From assembly GCA_037957365.1 (NCBI GenBank), contig JARHVA010000458.1, forward strand, positions 4,165,501 to 4,229,500: a stretch of 64,000 bases of DNA, in the 5' to 3' direction. The stretch is from Torreya grandis (taxonomy: Eukaryota > Streptophyta > Pinopsida > Cupressales > Taxaceae). Position numbers and translations under genes: made by a program. Positions within the stretch are counted from its first letter, which is position 1. Each line of letters begins with the position of its first letter. This document shows, piece by piece, positions 48,945 to 60,079 of this stretch. The notes below the pieces were generated by a model. The model was not told where the DNA came from. It ran no database searches and saw only the letters and a program-made list of their open reading frames with translations.

Positions 48945-49230
48945 TTTGAACCATTGAACCATCGCTTCAGTTCAAAGCCTTGGTTCAATCGGCTTTGATT
49001 CAAAACTTTGGTTCAATGCAGAGTTCAATCGACAAAGTTCAATAGACTGGTTCAATGGTTTAATTCAATCTGTAGTTCTTCAGCTTTGGTTCAATCAGCT
49101 AAGTTCAATGCTTAGTTCATCAAAAAAGTTCAAATCAAATGGTTCAATCGGCTCAGTACGCAGTCTTGAACCATTAAACTGTTGAACCAATTTTTGGTTC
49201 AACGGGTTGGTTCAATGGCTTGGTTCAAGG
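48945..49230. repeat. GTTCAA-rich degenerate repeat zone
   Basis: Counting both orientations, 17 GTTCAA/TTGAAC hexamers occur in about 285 bases, mostly as GGTTCAATSG. The spacing is irregular (about 10-25 bases). The 3' LTR has a slightly eroded copy at 52015-52290. Confidence 0.8.
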
Positions 49231-49570
49231 GTGTGCCCTACAGTCGGAGGGCAGCGATGGGTCTAGAAGCCCTTATGGAGGGTAGAAAGAGTTTCAAAGA
49301 GCCTGAGGGAAAGGAAAAGTCAAAGCAGCCAATTCCCATGGACTTTTTATCTGCGGGAAAGGGGCTCAAAGCAGAAAAGCCGAAGGAGATTCCAAGGATG
49401 ATGGGTGCGCGAACGTCAAATTTAAGCCAATAAAAAACTTATTGGTTTTTAAATGCCCAAGCGCCAACCATGGAATGAGCCCAAAGTATGTAGCAACCCC
49501 CCCAAAGATCACCCCTAAGGGTTGAAGGATCAAAAAAGACAAAGAGCCCAGAGAACAAAGAGCAGGCGGA

Positions 49571-50010
49571 TGGTGTGGCTCATAAATTCAATCCTAACAG
49601 CAGAATGGCCATGATGCAGAAGTAGATGAAGTGATCCAAGTGACACAGGAAGGTGTCAATTCAAGAAGTTATTTCAGTGGTTGACACAGTGCATACCATG
49701 CGATCATCAAAGAGGCACAAACAGTGGTTGATGCAACTGGTTTCCTTCAAAATGAATTGGAGAGCAGTCAAATGGTGTATCTCATAAATTCAAATCTTGA
49801 CAGTAGAATGGCCATAACGTAGAAGCAGATGAAGTGATCCAAGTGACATAGGAAGGTGTCAATTCAAGAAGTTATTTTAGTGGTTGACACAGTGCCTACC
49901 ATGCGATCATCAAAGAGGCACAAACAGTGGTCGACGCGAGTGGTTTTCTTCAAAATGCATTGGAGAGCAGTCAAATAGTGCGGCTCATGAATTCAAATCC
50001 TGATAGGAGC
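49571..50010. repeat. ~203-bp tandem repeat inside the LTR
   Basis: Unit starts are at 49571, 49773 and 49976 (partial). The same array is at 52638, 52840 and 53043 in the 3' LTR, so it predates the insertion. Each unit holds a 'ggcacaaacagtggt' block. Confidence 0.8.
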
Positions 50011-50108
50011 TGGTATAATGTTAGATTCAGATGGTTTCCTCATCCCAATGCTCAGAAGGTGCATGGGTCACTTGTAAAAAGGGTGCCAAAAGGCCCCTTT
50101 TCTTCCTC

Positions 50109-50118
50109 TATATATAAG
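50109..50118 (+). promoter_or_regulatory. LTR TATA box
   Basis: TATATATAAG lies 79 bases before an AATAAA signal, defining a likely U3/R boundary near 50140. The 3' LTR counterpart (53175-53184) has a substitution. Confidence 0.65.
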
Positions 50119-50187
50119 AGACTTGTCTTTGGAAAAATGATCTTCCACATTTGTAAGGCGTAGCCCTGGCGAATTTTCACCTGAATC

Positions 50188-50193
50188 AATAAA
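50188..50193 (+). terminator. LTR polyadenylation signal
   Basis: AATAAA followed by a T-rich stretch. It is conserved at 53255-53260 in the 3' LTR, where it would end the transcript. Confidence 0.5.
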
Positions 50194-50608
50194 ATGCATT
50201 TTTTACCTCTATCCTGGCTTGATATCTCTGTGTATGTCTGAGTTTTAGTTTGTGTTTAGTCATTACTTCATGATGCTTCCACAAGTTCAACACCAACATA
50301 CCTGGTGTCTATAAGGTGCCATTTTTGTAGCTGACAAGGAGAGCTATATTTGGAAGTGCAGAAACAAGAGAAATTACTATACAGTGTGCCTTTCCATAGC
50401 ACCTTTGGTGAATCTCTATTTTTTGTATTTTCCATTAAAAGCCTCCTTGCCAAGTTTCTTGTAGCCTGGTCCTTCTGCCAGTTTGAAGTGTATGTATGTG
50501 TTTGTCTGATTTTAAGTGTGAGTGTGAGAAGGTTGGATCATTTTGGTGCATCACCCCTTTTAGAGTAGATTTTTTTTCCTGTAATCTTTCTCCCTTTTCA
50601 TCCCCCCC

Positions 50609-50609
<1 letters not shown>

Positions 50610-50645
<36 letters not shown>
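50610..50645. repeat. (TA)n microsatellite in the 5' LTR
   Basis: About 18 TA units. The equivalent site in the 3' LTR (53683-53713) is a short (TA)n followed by (TG)n. Confidence 0.9.
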
Positions 50646-50648
<3 letters not shown>

Positions 50649-50817
50649 AGCACTTACTGGAACAAATCAGATGCATCAAAGGGAGCTAGTCTTTACCTAG
50701 AGACTCTCCCCTCCTGCTTCGCTAGTCCTACAAGTGAGAGGGGAGTTTCCATTGTTGCGTGTGGAAGGCAGAGCTCAACCTCCTTGCCCCGAGTGCAATC
50801 CACTACATCAATAGTTT

Positions 50818-51501
50818 TTGGCATGCCCGATGGGACTTAGTCTTACACTCAATAAGGTTTCAAGATTTATGTTGGTCCTATTACGACAAATCAAATCATC
50901 ATCTAAGGTCATGGTGCCCATTCAAAATAATTTGGTGCAGGAACAACCAAGTTGTTCAACCATGGGATATGGTCAGGAGCAAGCCGTCTATACGAATGAG
51001 ATGATGGGTTATTACCCAAATGTGCAAGATGATCATGTAGCTACTCACCCCTAGGTCTTTGAATCTCCAATGCAACCCAGCACAAGCAACAGTCAGAGTC
51101 AACCTAACTCTACCCTTATGAACCACTTGGAAGGTGAGTTCTATGCGATCAATTATGTGGGTGCTGCAGACAATCAGGCTAATTATGTTGCAGCCAACAC
51201 AAGATCCAAAGGGAGAGCTATGGAAGAAACTCAAGTAGCTATTCAAATGTCCACACCATCTCTTCCACCACAGGTGAACCAAAAATTCCCAAATTTTAGG
51301 TCACTAGTCATACATTTAGCTCCCCGACCTATGCCTCAGAAGGTTGCAAGTGACCCCAAAGAAAATATGGAAGGGAGCAATCCTCAGATCAACATGGTAG
51401 ATTGGGTGAAGGAGTTGCACATAAATATTTCCTTGTGGGATCCATTATCGATACTGGGTGTGTCAGATGAAGGAGACGTTAGAAGTTTCCCTTTGATCTA
51501 G
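50818..51501 (+). pseudogene. Gag-like ORF of element G
   Basis: One phase covers the interior from about 50818 to a stop at 51501, with a single TAG at 51052-51054. The N-terminal part overlaps the primer site, so the real start is probably an ATG near 50909 or later. The visible region is Gln/Asn/Ser-rich. Next comes a NTRSKGRAMEE segment (about 51195-51225) and a VDWVKELHINISLWDPL segment (51400-51450). Both recall the linker between gag and protease in Tat/Athila-type Gypsy elements (inferred). No CCHC or protease is present. At about 200 codons it is far shorter than a full gag-pol. Confidence 0.5.
50819..50836 (+). other. Primer-binding site of element G
   Basis: TGGCATGCCCGATGGGAC begins five bases after the LTR. 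TGGC and the GGGAC end are typical of plant Ty3/Gypsy primer sites. The exact tRNA is not assigned. Confidence 0.6.
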
Positions 51502-51751
51502 GAGGGAATCAAAAATACCTGGTTAGTTGTATATAGTAGGTTGCTTTCAGTTTTCTTTCCCTATTTTCCCTAAGTGTTGTTTACACAAGTAGTTATATTA
51601 GCTTTATGTGTGTTTTTGTTTCCTTTGAGGTAAATCTTTGTGATTGATTCTAAAATTTATCAAGGCTTTTTTTGACTTTAAAGTTACAATCTAACCCCGT
51701 GCCCAATGGATTTTTAAGGCAACTGGTTTCTAAGCATAGCAGGCATGCTTC

Positions 51752-51769
51752 CCCTAGGAGTGGCCAATT
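51752..51769 (+). other. Putative polypurine tract of element G
   Basis: AGGAGTGGCCAATT-type sequence immediately before the 3' LTR. It is not purely purine, so this is weak. Confidence 0.35.
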
Positions 51770-53682
51770 TGTTGACCATTTTTTCCCCAATAGGGAAAAA
51801 ATGGTCCCCTTCTTCCCCTGCTATTTAAGTCCAATTCATTTTTTGATTTTACACAATTCCAAGAATTTCTACAGACTCTGTAGAGCTTAGTTTTCTATGG
51901 ACTCAGTAGGTGAAATCCTTGGCAGATGAGAAATTAGTTCATAAAGTGCTAGGGTTTACAAGGCTCTTTTGGGCCTTCATATGAATAAAATTTACAAGGG
52001 AGGTTGGCATCTTTGAACCATTAAACCATCACTTCAGTTTAAAGCCTTGGTTCAATCGACAGTTCAATCAGCTTTGATTCAAAACTTTGGTTTAACGTAG
52101 AGTTCAATCGGCAAAGTTCAACAGACTGGTTCAATGGTTTAATTCAATCTGTAGTTCTTTGGCTTTGGTTTAATCAGCTAAGTTTAGCACTTATTTCATC
52201 AAAAAAGTTCAAAGCAAATGGTTTAATCAGCTCAGCGCACAATCTTTAACCATTGAACCATTGAACCAATTTTTGGTTCAACGGGTTGGTTCAAGGGTGT
52301 GCCCTATAGTCGGAGGGCAGCGATGGGTCTAGAAGCCCTTGCGGAGGGTAGAAAGAGTTTCAAAGAGCCTGAGGGAAAGGAAAAGTCAAATCAGCCAATT
52401 CCCATGGACTTTTTGTCCATGGGAAAGGGGCTCAAAGCAGAAAAGCTGAAGGAGAGTCCAAGGACGATGGGTGATCGAACGTCAAATTTAAGCCAGTAAA
52501 AAAGTTGTTGGTTTTTAAATGCCTGAGTGCCAACCATGGAATGAGACCAAAGTATGTAGTGACTCGCCAGAAGATCACCCCTAAGGGCTGAAGGATCAAA
52601 AAAAGATAAAGAGCCTAGAGAACAAAGAGCAAGTGGATGGTGTGGCTCATAAATTCAATCTTGACAATAGAATGGCCATGATGCAGAAGCAGATGAAGCA
52701 ATCCAAGTGATGCAGGAAGGTGTCAATTCAAGAAGCTATTTTAGTGGTTGACACAGTGCATACCATGTGATCATCAAAGAGGCACAAACAGTGGTTGACG
52801 TGACTAGTTTCCTTCAAAATGCATTGGAGAGCAGTTAAACGATGCAGCTCATAAATTCAAATCCTGACAGCATAATGGCCATGACACAAAAGCAGATGAA
52901 GCAATCCAAGTGATGTAGGAAGGTGTCGATTCAAGAATTTATTTTATTGGTTGACACAGTGCCTACCATGTAGTCATCAAAGAGGCACAAACAGTGGTTG
53001 ATGCGACTGGTTTTCTTTAAAATGCATTGGAGAGTAGTCAAACAGTGTGGCTCATGAATTCAAATCCTGATAGGAGCCAACAAAGCATTAGATTTAGACA
53101 GTTTCCTCATACCAATGCTCAGAATGTGCATGGGTCACTTGTAAAAAGGGTGCCAAAAGACCCCTTTTCTTCCTCTATATATTGGAGACTTGTCTTTGGA
53201 AAAATGATCTTCCACATTTGTAAGGCGTAGCCCTGGCAAATTTTCACTTGAATCAATAAAATGCATTTTTTACCTCTATTCTGGCTAGATATCTCTGTGT
53301 ATGTCTGAGTGTTAGTTTGTGTTTATTCATTGCTTCATGATGCTTCCACAGGTTCAACACCAACATACCTGGTGTCTATAAGGTGCCATTTCTACAACTG
53401 ACAAGGAGAGTTGTATTTGGAAGTGCAAAAATAGGAGAAATTACTCTACAGTGTGCCTTCCCATAGCACCTTTGGTGAATCTCTATTTTATGTATTTTCC
53501 ATTAAAAGCCTCCCTGCCAAGTTTCTTGTAGCCTGGTCCTTCTGCCAGTTTGAAGTGTATGTATGTGTTTGTCTGATTTTAAGTGTGAGTGTGAGAAGGT
53601 TGGATCATTTTGGTACATCACCCCTTTTAGAGTAGATTTGTTTTCCTGCAATCTTTCTCCCTTTTCATCCCCCCCAATTATT

Positions 53683-53713
<31 letters not shown>

Positions 53714-53879
53714 TAGCACTTACTGGAACAAATCAGATGCATCAAAGGGAGCTAGCCCTTACCTATAGACTCTCCCCTCCTGCTTCGCCAGTCCCACAGG
53801 CGAGAGGGGAGTTTCCATTGTTGCGTGTGGAAGGCAGGAGCTCAACCTCCTGCCCCAGGTGCAATCCACTACATCAACA
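51770..53879 (+). repeat. 3' LTR of element G
   Basis: Full-length partner of 48701-50813, carrying the same internal arrays and open frame (52299-52499). It is followed by the GTTAT target copy. Confidence 0.9.
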
Positions 53880-53884
53880 GTTAT

Positions 53885-56800
53885 GATGTCCTCTGCAAGC
53901 AATCATTCCCCTTGATGGTCACACAGTCCACTTCGCAATGGCACTAACTCTCCTTGAGAGAATGACAGGGATAAACATCACTCCATTTCACTTGGGTATT
54001 CTATGCCAAACAAGTGTTCTCTGTTTGGAAACAAGTTTGTAGTTCTTGAATCTAGAGAAGAAATAAATGATGATAAGGGAGAATCACTCATGGAATACTC
54101 CCCCCAATGAATATAATATCATGGAATGTTCAAGGTCTCACAAAGTCCTCTCACAAATTATTTATGTGTGTTTCATGTCAGTAGTTGGGGGATTTTGATT
54201 TTATTTGTCTACAAGAAGTTAATATCTTAAGGTTTACTTTATAATCTACTTTGAAATGTGTTTCTCTTAACACATCTCACTTTTCCACTTCACATGAATA
54301 TGGACATGGTGGTTCTGGTATTTTGATTTCCAAAAAATAATTCCCCCTTGGTTGTTGCCTTAGGTGAATATCCATCACATTGAGTTATTTTGATTTTGTT
54401 TGACATCAATGGTTATTACCATGGGATTATCAACATTTATGCCCCAAATGATGGCCCTAATGGAATGACATTATGGTGATTCCTTGCTGAAAATATATCT
54501 TTTTCCCCTAACTGATTTGTGGTGATTTTAATATGATTGAGAGGACCAATGATAAATTTGGTTCCCTTTGGATGTGATGGTGTGTGGAATAATGTGAATA
54601 TTGGTTTTATTTCAAAAATCATTGGGTTTTGGTGGACATACTCTTCCAACAATAAACATTTAATAATTTACCTTGGTTTACTAAATCCTACTATTATGTC
54701 AGTGCCAATAGAGTCCTCAATAGGTTAGACTATTTCATGCTTTCTGATCAATATGTGTTCTCTTTTACTTTATCCAATGGGTAAGTTGTTACCATCCATT
54801 CATAAATTGTCCTCTCAAATTATAGTCCCATCACTTTCAAAGTGGAGAGGAATGGTGGTCATTTCAAGGTGCCACATAATTAATTTTTTTGGAACACATC
54901 CCTCCTCTACCACAAGGGCACCATCCATCTCATTATTAGAGTTTGGAACCTTCTGCCATGTTTGCTTTATGCTACTAGCTAGATCAAGTGGTGGAATGAG
55001 GCAATCACTCACACTACCACCTTCCCCCACCATTATGGAAAATAATTTGAGTGATTCCAAAAGTGGGTTGATGGTGTTATGCTCAAATATTACCAAAGAA
55101 TCTCTTCTCTTCTTGAGCACAATATGTTTTATCTATAATTGAAATCCATGACAATTAATCTCAAGCATAATAAAAAGTTGTAAACATCCACACGACAAAA
55201 GGGGATCAAATCCAAGCTCAATTACATTGGCTCAAATTTGGGGACTAGACCTCAAAATAATTTTTTGAATCCCTTTGGGCTAAGAAATCTAGGGATCAAA
55301 TCACAACTATCAAGCTTTCTCAATAGCATCTTATCAACCTACCTAAAATCTCATCTACTATTGTTGACCATTAAAAACTAGTGTTTCAAGCGTAAGGAAA
55401 TTCAGTGGAAAGTGTGCATGCAGTGAAAAATAATTTAGATATAGTGCCTCACAAACTTAGTATTGCTAATGAAAATATCTATAATGGCCTTCTAACTCTT
55501 GAAGAGTTATTTCATGAAGTGAAATGCATGGATAATGATAAATCCCAAGGTATGGATGGTTTCCCTTGTAAGTTGTACAAGGCTACTTGGAATTTTGTAG
55601 GGCCCAACTTGTTGCAAGTTTATATAGAAACCCTACAAAATAAATATTTAGGCTCTCTCATTAAAAAAAGAAATATCAAGTTTATTCCCAAAGTCAGCAA
55701 CCCAGAGCTCATTACTAGTTGGTGGACCATCACCTTCCTCAATATGTTGTATAAAATCCTTGTGAACCATATTTGTTTCATCTTACCTACAATCGTTAGA
55801 CTAGATCATACCAACTTTATTAAACATAAATACATTTTAGATAATCTCATTTTTATCTGGGAAGGAATGGAATGGGCATAGACCTATCGCTAGTGAACCA
55901 TATTCCTCAAACTTGATTGTGATAAATCCTATTATAAGATTGAGTGGTCATTTATCCTAGTTATTCTTCAGGGCTTAAGTTTTGATAAATTTGTATATCA
56001 ATAGTTTAGACTTTGTTCTCTAAAGCTTCAACCTGCCTTACTATCAATTTTCTCAAATCTAACAAATTTGGCCTATTTCATTCCATTAGGCAAGGTTGTC
56101 CTTTGGCACTAGCTCTGTATGTCTTATTAGCATAGGCTTTTGGATATATTATTGATCACAAGGTGGATCAAGGGCTCATCAAGGGAATTATTCTTCCTAA
56201 TCATTCCTCTGAGCTCATCAATGGTCACTTTGTAGATGATATATTTCTCACTTTCAATGAGCAAGAAACTTTTGTTAAATAGGTGATGAATTGCCTCGAT
56301 AATTTTTACAAAGCCTCAGGATCTAATTTTTAATGGTCCGAACCCAAATGTTACGAACTGAGCATGATTCTTATGTCAAAATGGCTTAAGTAGTATAATT
56401 GGAAGTGGATCCAAAAAGGATATAAATTCAAATTCCTTGGTATTTAATTTGCCTTTGATAATTCTTCCTCTGAGCTTTGGTAGTGTGTCATTGATCAAGT
56501 GGAGAAAAAGGTGGAGTATATGATTTCAAAACCTCTCTCTTTAACAAGTGAATCCCAAGTTTATTCTAATACTATGGTGGCTACTCATGTATATTATTAT
56601 TCTTGTTGGACCCCCTCTAAATCCTCACAAGATAAATTGGCAAAGGTTCTTCAATATTTCATATGGGTCAATCCTAATCTAATTTGAAGGTATCACAAAG
56701 TTTATTGGAACTTTTTTTGTCTTCCTCGTGAGAAAGGTGGTATGGGAATAATTCACATCTTCATGTAAAGTATTGCTTTATGTGCTAAATGGGTGGTCTA

Positions 56801-56930
56801 AGCAATTGAAGGTAATGAGGCCTAGAAAATTCTTTTACGACATAAAATTGCCTCTAGCTTATCTTATGGTAAATTCAATGGGAAAAATGTTGGGTTTCAC
56901 ACCTTGATTATTACCACTTCCCCCCATAAA
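53885..56930 (+). pseudogene. LINE endonuclease and reverse transcriptase
   Basis: An APE-type endonuclease begins at about 54107 with ISWNVQGL. It continues with FICLQEV near 54205, GDFNMIE near 54525 and RLDYFMLSD near 54725, the usual order of its catalytic motifs. The RT includes a 158-codon open segment (55405-55881) with DKSQGMDGFPCKLYK (RT motif 1-2a). It then has a QGCPLAxALY-like block in a shifted phase (about 56090-56120) and the FVDD catalytic box at 56229-56240. A C-terminal region with WKILLRHKIASSL continues to about 56900. This enzyme would nick DNA and copy its own RNA there. Stops and shifts are frequent. The 5' part lies before the element G insertion. Confidence 0.8.
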
Positions 56931-56939
56931 GATTGAGGT

Positions 56940-58370
56940 ATCCTTTATTGATTCAATCATGTAAAATGTCACTTAAATACAATGAGTGTCACTTGAGACC
57001 ACCCATCCCTACCTTATCCCTATACCTATCTTAGGGCCTCTTTTGACCCTTATCCAATTTTTTTGTGGGTATTACACATCCCAAAACTAGTCCCAGACCT
57101 TCCCCTAGGGATCTAGGACCTTAGTGCCATGATTTTTGCCACCTAGATGCTAGCACATTGTGCTAGTGACTAAGGGGCCGTGCTAGCATCCCTTGCCTAA
57201 TTTTAACCCCAATGAATATGTTTTCAATCCCTAAGACACCTAAGGTCAACCTAGACTTATTTCACACTCTTTATAAGTATCAGATCATTATAAATACATG
57301 ACTTTTATCCCTTTATCCACTAGATGGAAATCAAATACAAATACATAAAAATAAGCTCAGAACAAGTGGTACATAATCAAGGTCATTGATCCCTATTTTT
57401 CCATATTTATGCATACAATAATCTAAAGCCATTATAATCTTAGAATACATAGATTTCCAATATCAAACTTCACTTAAATTATTCAATCCATCACTCACGC
57501 CAGCATCACTTGCACCAACACTTAGATTGGGATAACTATATTGGGATTGATCCCCTTTCGAGGTATTGGTATATAGTTAATACTCATCACATGGGATGTT
57601 AAGGCCATGTCCAACCTACCCCATTAACTCCTTTTTCTCATGATGTTCATTCAAACCCTTACAAGAATGAAAACCTATGGTTTTCAAAGTAAAACATATC
57701 TATAATAAAAAATTATTGATTTCACAGACTTAAAAATTAGGCCAGAGCTGGAACAGGCCCTATTCTACAAAACCCAAAAATTGTTTGTGGAGATTTTGAG
57801 TGGGACACTAGTGCACTACCTTGGACACTAGGGAACCATGCTACTACCCAAGAGTAATTATAATACATGTATCCTTTTTATGACACTCAGATCAGCTTCC
57901 ACCCTAGTTTTTAGCCCTGAGATCATTCATCTTAGTTTCTATCTAAGTACTTATTTATGTCATTTATTATTATTTTTAGAAATATTAGATTAGGTAAATT
58001 ATTGCACAAATTAGATGTTGTATTTATTGCATATTTATACCCTAATTTATTATACTCATGCCCTTTAACAGCCTAATATGTACATACACGGAGTCCTTAA
58101 AATTTAAATCGTTTGGTGAACCCAACTTATTACGAATACTTTCCAAACCCTATCCCTATATGATATTAGGGTTTGTATCCTTCTTTTTTATATTTACCTT
58201 GGCTATGTTAGGCTTTTCAAATTATATATATTCTATTTTAGTAGCACTATTTCATTTTATTTTCTATATGTCATCTCAAAAAGTTATATCTCTCTCTTTA
58301 AGAAGAAGTGTTAGGCTTAGTGGAAATATTATTGAGTGTACTTAGATTCCTTTCGTTCGAGCTTGTACCA
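56940..58370. other. No gene; possible LTR or leader of the next element
   Basis: This is Pro/Leu-coding-like but broken DNA with 'gggtattacacatccc' near 57065. A TTTGGTGAACCCAAC stretch near 58112 may be a Gypsy-type primer site. The frame at 58058-58345 is Phe/Leu/Ser-rich without motif. I could not find a second copy of this stretch downstream to prove an LTR. Confidence 0.35.
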
Positions 58371-59470
58371 TGGAAAAAGGACCAATTAAAACCCCCCTTA
58401 TTGATCCTTCACACCTTGATTATGTGGACTTCAATGATAATACATCTGAACATGAGTAATACAATCAATATCAAATCGATACACAAGATGGGAATCAAAA
58501 CACACTCCCCCCACTTGATAATGAAAATCGTATAGTCAATAAGGATGAGATTTTACAAAGTTTCAAAGATAGACTTTGGGAAAATTCACATGATCATGCA
58601 CAAATTATGCAAGCCATAATGGAAATAAAGAACAAATCCAATATTTGTCAATATTCTAACCCCACAGATGCTAATATTATTACACCTACTATGGGGGAAA
58701 CTCAAATCCTACAACATCATGTTATAACTCGGTAACCTTCAACAATAGAAACACATCTTATGGCTAGTATACATTATTCCTCTCTATATGTACAATCCCT
58801 TATGCATGAGATCCATGATCTACAGGGCAAGGTGTTACATCTCCTGAAAGGTGCCACTAGACCATTTCATGCTTTGAATTCTCATGTTATTTTACATACA
58901 CCTTTGGCACAACATATACTGGCAATTCCTTTGTCATCCAAATTTTTGTCACCCAAACTTACTTTGTATGATGGTAAGGGTGACCTAGAGCATAATCTAT
59001 GAGCCTTCCACATAACATTCTTGGACTATGTGTCTAATGATTGGCTCCTCACTAAGTTATTCCCTTGTAGTTTAAAGGACAACGCATTGCAATGGTTCTA
59101 TGATGTTCCTAATTAGTCCATCACCACATTCAATCCACTAGTAGATATGTTTTTGGCACACTTTTCAATCAACATCAATGATAAGGTTTCATATTCTCAA
59201 GTTGCACATATCAAACAAAAATATAATGTGCCAATAGATGAATATGTCTTGTAAAATAAAACTATATTAGCAAAGACGACTAGCCCATGGCAGATAGAGA
59301 ACTCCAAGACATATTCAAGCAAAGTTTGTTACCAGCATTGCATGAAGCTATCATATTCAAAAAGTTTCCATATTTCACAAATCTTTGTCATACAGTGAAA
59401 TAACTATAACTCAAGCTTCTCTTCATGGGAAAACTAAAATGCAAAACTGGATCAGATTCAATTATTAAGA
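58371..59470 (+). pseudogene. Ty3/Gypsy gag
   Basis: An ATG at 58371 starts an acidic, Asn/Asp-rich N-terminal part with stops near 58458 and 58732. The open segment 58760-59002 leads into the retrotransposon gag domain. This has PKLTLYDGKGDLEHNL (58950-59000), FLDYVSNDWLLTKLFPCSL (about 59020-59080), LQWFYDVP and a FLAHFSIN segment (about 59150-59175). These blocks identify a plant Ty3/Gypsy gag of the Tat/Athila kind. Downstream the frame shifts several times. It would form the particle. Confidence 0.7.
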
Positions 59471-60079
59471 GTTTCAATAATCCCCCATACAAGGCAAAGC
59501 CCAATGAGAACAACAATGATTCAAAAATACTAGTTAATGTAGATTCAAATCCACCTCCTCGCATGTTTTATGAGTTCCTCCAAGGAGACCTTTTATGAAT
59601 CTTCCTTGGTCACCAACACGGGTTCTACAATATCTCTTGGAATGCAATGTCATATCTCTCCCTCCAATCAAAGAGGTTGATATGACTAGGCCTCTTCCAA
59701 AGAAATATGATGTCAATAAATTCAATGACTATCACAAGGCAACAAGCCATACTACACACAAATGAATTAGCTTATGACATAAGATACAAGATTAGATAGA
59801 AGATAATATCATTATTGTTGGCACTCCTATAGAGGCACCTAGACCACACCCAATAGAAGTAAAAGCATTGAAAATATTTCCAAATCTATTTCCAAAAAAT
59901 ATAGCTAATGAGATAGTAGACACTTCAAGTGTTCATTATACATATTAGGCACAACCACCACCAACATCTTATTAGACTCATATAGTGGAACCACATCCTC
60001 TACATAATATCATTGGGGTGTATCATACTACAGTGCCAACTAGACCTCTTATCACTTATTTAGAGCATGAGATAGTTGA

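Larger units (their letters stand above)
48701..50813 (+). repeat. 5' LTR of element G
   Basis: Contains, in order, a GTTCAA-rich zone (48945-49230), an open frame (49182-49433) mirrored at 52299-52499 in the other LTR, a ~203-bp tandem repeat, a TATA box, a polyadenylation signal and a (TA)n run. Confidence 0.9.
48701..53879 (+). mobile_element. LTR element G, 2.1-kb LTRs with a 956-bp interior
   Basis: The LTRs are 48701-50813 (2113 bp) and 51770-53879 (2110 bp), both TGTTGACC to CATCAAYA. A perfect target duplication GTTAT flanks it (48696-48700 and 53880-53884). The interior has a Gypsy-style primer site and a short gag-like ORF but no protease, RT or integrase. LTR identity is about 92% by eye over the first 270 bases. 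It looks like a non-autonomous Ty3/Gypsy derivative that has interrupted a LINE. Confidence 0.9.

Noticed and set aside
49182..49433. 83-codon open frame in the element G LTR, mirrored at 52299-52499
   Set aside because: Both copies descend from one LTR, so their similarity does not show selection. No start is shared and no domain is recognised. It is mentioned under the LTR only.
50435..50840. Open frames with runs of Ile-Tyr on both strands
   Set aside because: They are translation of the (TA)n microsatellite.
54437..55120. Minus-strand frames of 71 and 101 codons
   Set aside because: They are antisense to the LINE endonuclease and linker.
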